Shown piece by piece: positions 5,455-8,013 of a stretch of 8,013 nucleotides of DNA. Position 1 is the stretch's first letter; each line of letters starts with the position of its first letter. The stretch comes from an uncultured Collinsella sp. GTDB lineage: Bacteria > Actinomycetota > Coriobacteriia > Coriobacteriales > Coriobacteriaceae. Both the position numbers and the translations under genes were made by a program. The DNA lies in the NCBI GenBank assembly GCA_902475475.1, contig CABRZY010000075.1:1-8013 (forward strand). Reading direction: 5' to 3'. The notes under the pieces are model-generated. The model saw only the letters and a program-made list of their open reading frames with translations, was not told the origin of the DNA and did no database searches.

Positions 5455-6162
5455 CTACTCCCATTCTTGTTCGTAGATGTTGAGGGACTTTACGTAGCGC
5501 CCCTGGGCGCCCATGATGTCGCGGACCAGACGCAAGAAGAAGCTGATGCACGAGGTGTCAAAGCCGTCCTGCAGGTCCTCCGGATGCACCGCACCCGGCC
5601 CATCGACCGCCGTGTCACTCAGGCGCGCGATGTCATACAGATAGAGCTGTCCCGCCGTCAGCCAGACATCGTCGACGCAGGCGAGGCGCACCGCAATCGC
5701 GCCGTCACTCCAATGCTCCTTTTGCACGATATGCGGGTCGTAGACATCAAAGCGAAGGTCGGTGCGCGTATCCTTCAGCGCAACCATGCCAGTCGCGGGA
5801 TCCTTGTCCAAAATGCCAAAACGCGAGAAATACTGTGTGTCGCGCACCTGCTCGAGCCGCTTGAGCGAGGCAGGCGAAAGCGATGCCGGCGGCTCATCAA
5901 CATACAGCTCGAGCAGCGTCTTGCCATGGCGATAGGGGCGCTCGAAGAGCAGCCAATCGGTAAATGCCATGTTGTAGGCCATGATTTCGTTTTGAGAAGG
6001 CTCGGTGCAATAGCCGAGCCACGGGTCGACAATGATCTCGAACTGCTCGCGCGCCGGCTCCAAAAACTGAAACTTCCGCAGCATCCAAAAATGGGCCATG
6101 TCGGCAATATCGTTGCCGACGGCTTCGGCCAGCTGCGCTCGGTCTAAAACGTGGTCAGTCAT
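5455..6162 (-). CDS. Uncharacterised 235-residue soluble protein
   Basis: I do not recognise a family. The product has no signal peptide or membrane helix and is acidic overall, so it is probably cytosolic. It is rich in aromatic residues, with motifs such as MAHFWMLRKFQFLEP (22-36), MAYNMAFTDWLLFERPYRHG (61-80) and KTLLELYVDEPPASL (81-95). Later come QYFSRFGILDKDPATGMVAL (110-129), TDLRFDVYDPHIVQK (134-148) and DTSCISFFLRLVRDIMG (202-218). Coding status is supported by a long frame with high third-position GC, and by GGAGG (6172-6168) 5 nt before the ATG. Lengthy runs of hydrophobic and aromatic residues with conserved-looking spacing suggest a folded globular domain. It is transcribed towards the nuclease-like gene, with three palindromic elements in the 278-bp gap, so one operon is unlikely. 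A possible structure in its leader could mask its ribosome site (see 6168-6209). Confidence 0.8.
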   Translation of the reverse strand: MTDHVLDRAQLAEAVGNDIADMAHFWMLRKFQFLEPAREQFEIIVDPWLGYCTEPSQNEIMAYNMAFTDWLLFERPYRHGKTLLELYVDEPPASLSPASLKRLEQVRDTQYFSRFGILDKDPATGMVALKDTRTDLRFDVYDPHIVQKEHWSDGAIAVRLACVDDVWLTAGQLYLYDIARLSDTAVDGPGAVHPEDLQDGFDTSCISFFLRLVRDIMGAQGRYVKSLNIYEQEWE

Positions 6163-6167
6163 GGCAT

Positions 6168-6209
6168 CCTCCTCAAACTGATAGACCTCAATTTGAGCTT
6201 ACGAGGAGG
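6168..6209 (-). promoter_or_regulatory. Possible leader hairpin masking the ribosome binding site
   Basis: In the - strand leader of the 235-residue gene, CCTCCTC (6209-6203) is a perfect complement of GAGGAGG (6174-6168), which contains the Shine-Dalgarno GGAGG 5 nt before the ATG. A second segment CTCAAA (6197-6192) can instead pair with TTTGAG (6177-6172). The odd palindrome CTCAAATTGAG (6197-6187) lies between. This could be a translational switch or a chance of GA/CT-rich sequence. It only works if transcription starts upstream of 6209. Confidence 0.3.
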
Positions 6210-6463
6210 GTGGTCGGCCACGACCAGCGCGGGCAAAATAGGCCTCCGGCTGCAAACCAGATGCTGACCAAACACTTGACGAAACTTGACCGAAAATGCG
6301 CACCGCAAAGAAACGGCAGGTAGATATAGACAGCCGACCCGCCATTTTGAGCCAAACGCCCGCTGTCACCACAGAAACAGCAGAGCACCACAGGCGCAAA
6401 CGTCGGCGAATGAACGCTCGAACGTCAGCAAACGAGCAAATCGGTCGCAAACCCGCAAGGAGT
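6210..6463. other. Intergenic stretch without a supported gene
   Basis: This is the promoter-side region of the 235-residue gene. The short open frames here, on either strand, lack ribosome sites and recognisable sequence. The + strand is A/C-rich. A 7-bp direct repeat ACTTGAC occurs at 6274-6280 and 6284-6290. I see no convincing promoter, RNA gene or operator. Confidence 0.5.
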
Positions 6464-6522
6464 GTCCCCAACGACCAGACAAAAAAGAACGTCCCCAACG
6501 ACTAGTCGTTGGGGACGTTCTT
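6464..6522 (-). terminator. Perfect 38-bp palindrome acting as gltD terminator, with an extra half-copy
   Basis: Positions 6485-6522 form a perfect palindrome with 19-bp arms (AAGAACGTCCCCAACGACT and its complement, centred on ACTAGT). It lies 11 bp past the gltD stop codon. On the - strand the hairpin runs directly into TTCTTTTTTG (T6 at 6486-6481), so it has the form of an intrinsic terminator for gltD. The 12-bp core GTCCCCAACGAC occurs again in direct orientation at 6464-6475, 27 bp from the copy at 6491-6502. The core shares GTCCCCAA with the palindrome at 1700-1766. A repeat element recruited as a terminator fits both observations. Confidence 0.75.
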
Positions 6523-6533
6523 AAATGACTGCT

Positions 6534-8012
<1,479 letters not shown>

Positions 8013-8013
8013 C

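Noticed and set aside
6199..6498. Short open frames on both strands in the 6163-6533 gap
   Set aside because: No ribosome sites, odd composition, and some run into the gltD terminator palindrome.

Overview
The window looks like a chromosomal segment from a high-GC Coriobacteriia member (Actinomycetota), most likely Collinsella or a close relative. This is an inference from GC-rich codon use, strong GGAGG ribosome binding sites, the gene content, and intergenic gaps full of long palindromic repeats. No sequence search was possible.

Layout. Positions 1-1699 (+) hold a copper-homeostasis cluster: the 3' part of a Cu(I)-exporting P1B-type ATPase (copA, 5' end outside the window), a small CxxC copper chaperone (copZ) and a CsoR-type Cu(I)-sensing repressor with an intact Cys-His-Cys triad. 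The chaperone carries Cu(I) to the pump and CsoR senses excess Cu(I). A small two-TM zinc-ribbon protein follows (1812-2285, +). A bidirectional intrinsic terminator (2348-2384) separates it from a convergent metal-dependent amidohydrolase (2438-3808, -). Next is a solitary gene (4104-5180, -) with an AbiEi-like N-terminal region and a PD-(D/E)XK (DUF559/Vsr-like) nuclease domain. After that come an unrecognised 235-residue protein (5455-6162, -) and glutamate synthase small subunit gltD (6534 to the right edge, -), which lacks only the first two bases of its start codon.

The most unusual feature is the setting of the nuclease gene. It is tightly bracketed by five copies of one ~63-bp palindromic element, two beyond its stop codon and three beyond its start. 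The half-sites are very regular: 44 bp between the two halves of every element, and 36-37 bp between neighbouring elements, giving an 81-82 bp period. Each element is asymmetric inside, so it can be oriented. This resembles REP/BIME arrays paired with a RAYT transposase, but here the partner is a nuclease-fold protein. I propose it as a candidate repeat-plus-nuclease unit; this is inference.

Other gaps carry different long inverted repeats: an imperfect hairpin after copA, a 19-bp-arm repeat between copZ and csoR, a 20-bp-arm repeat touching the csoR stop codon, and a perfect 38-bp palindrome that appears to be the gltD terminator. The stretch 6210-6463 holds no gene I can support.
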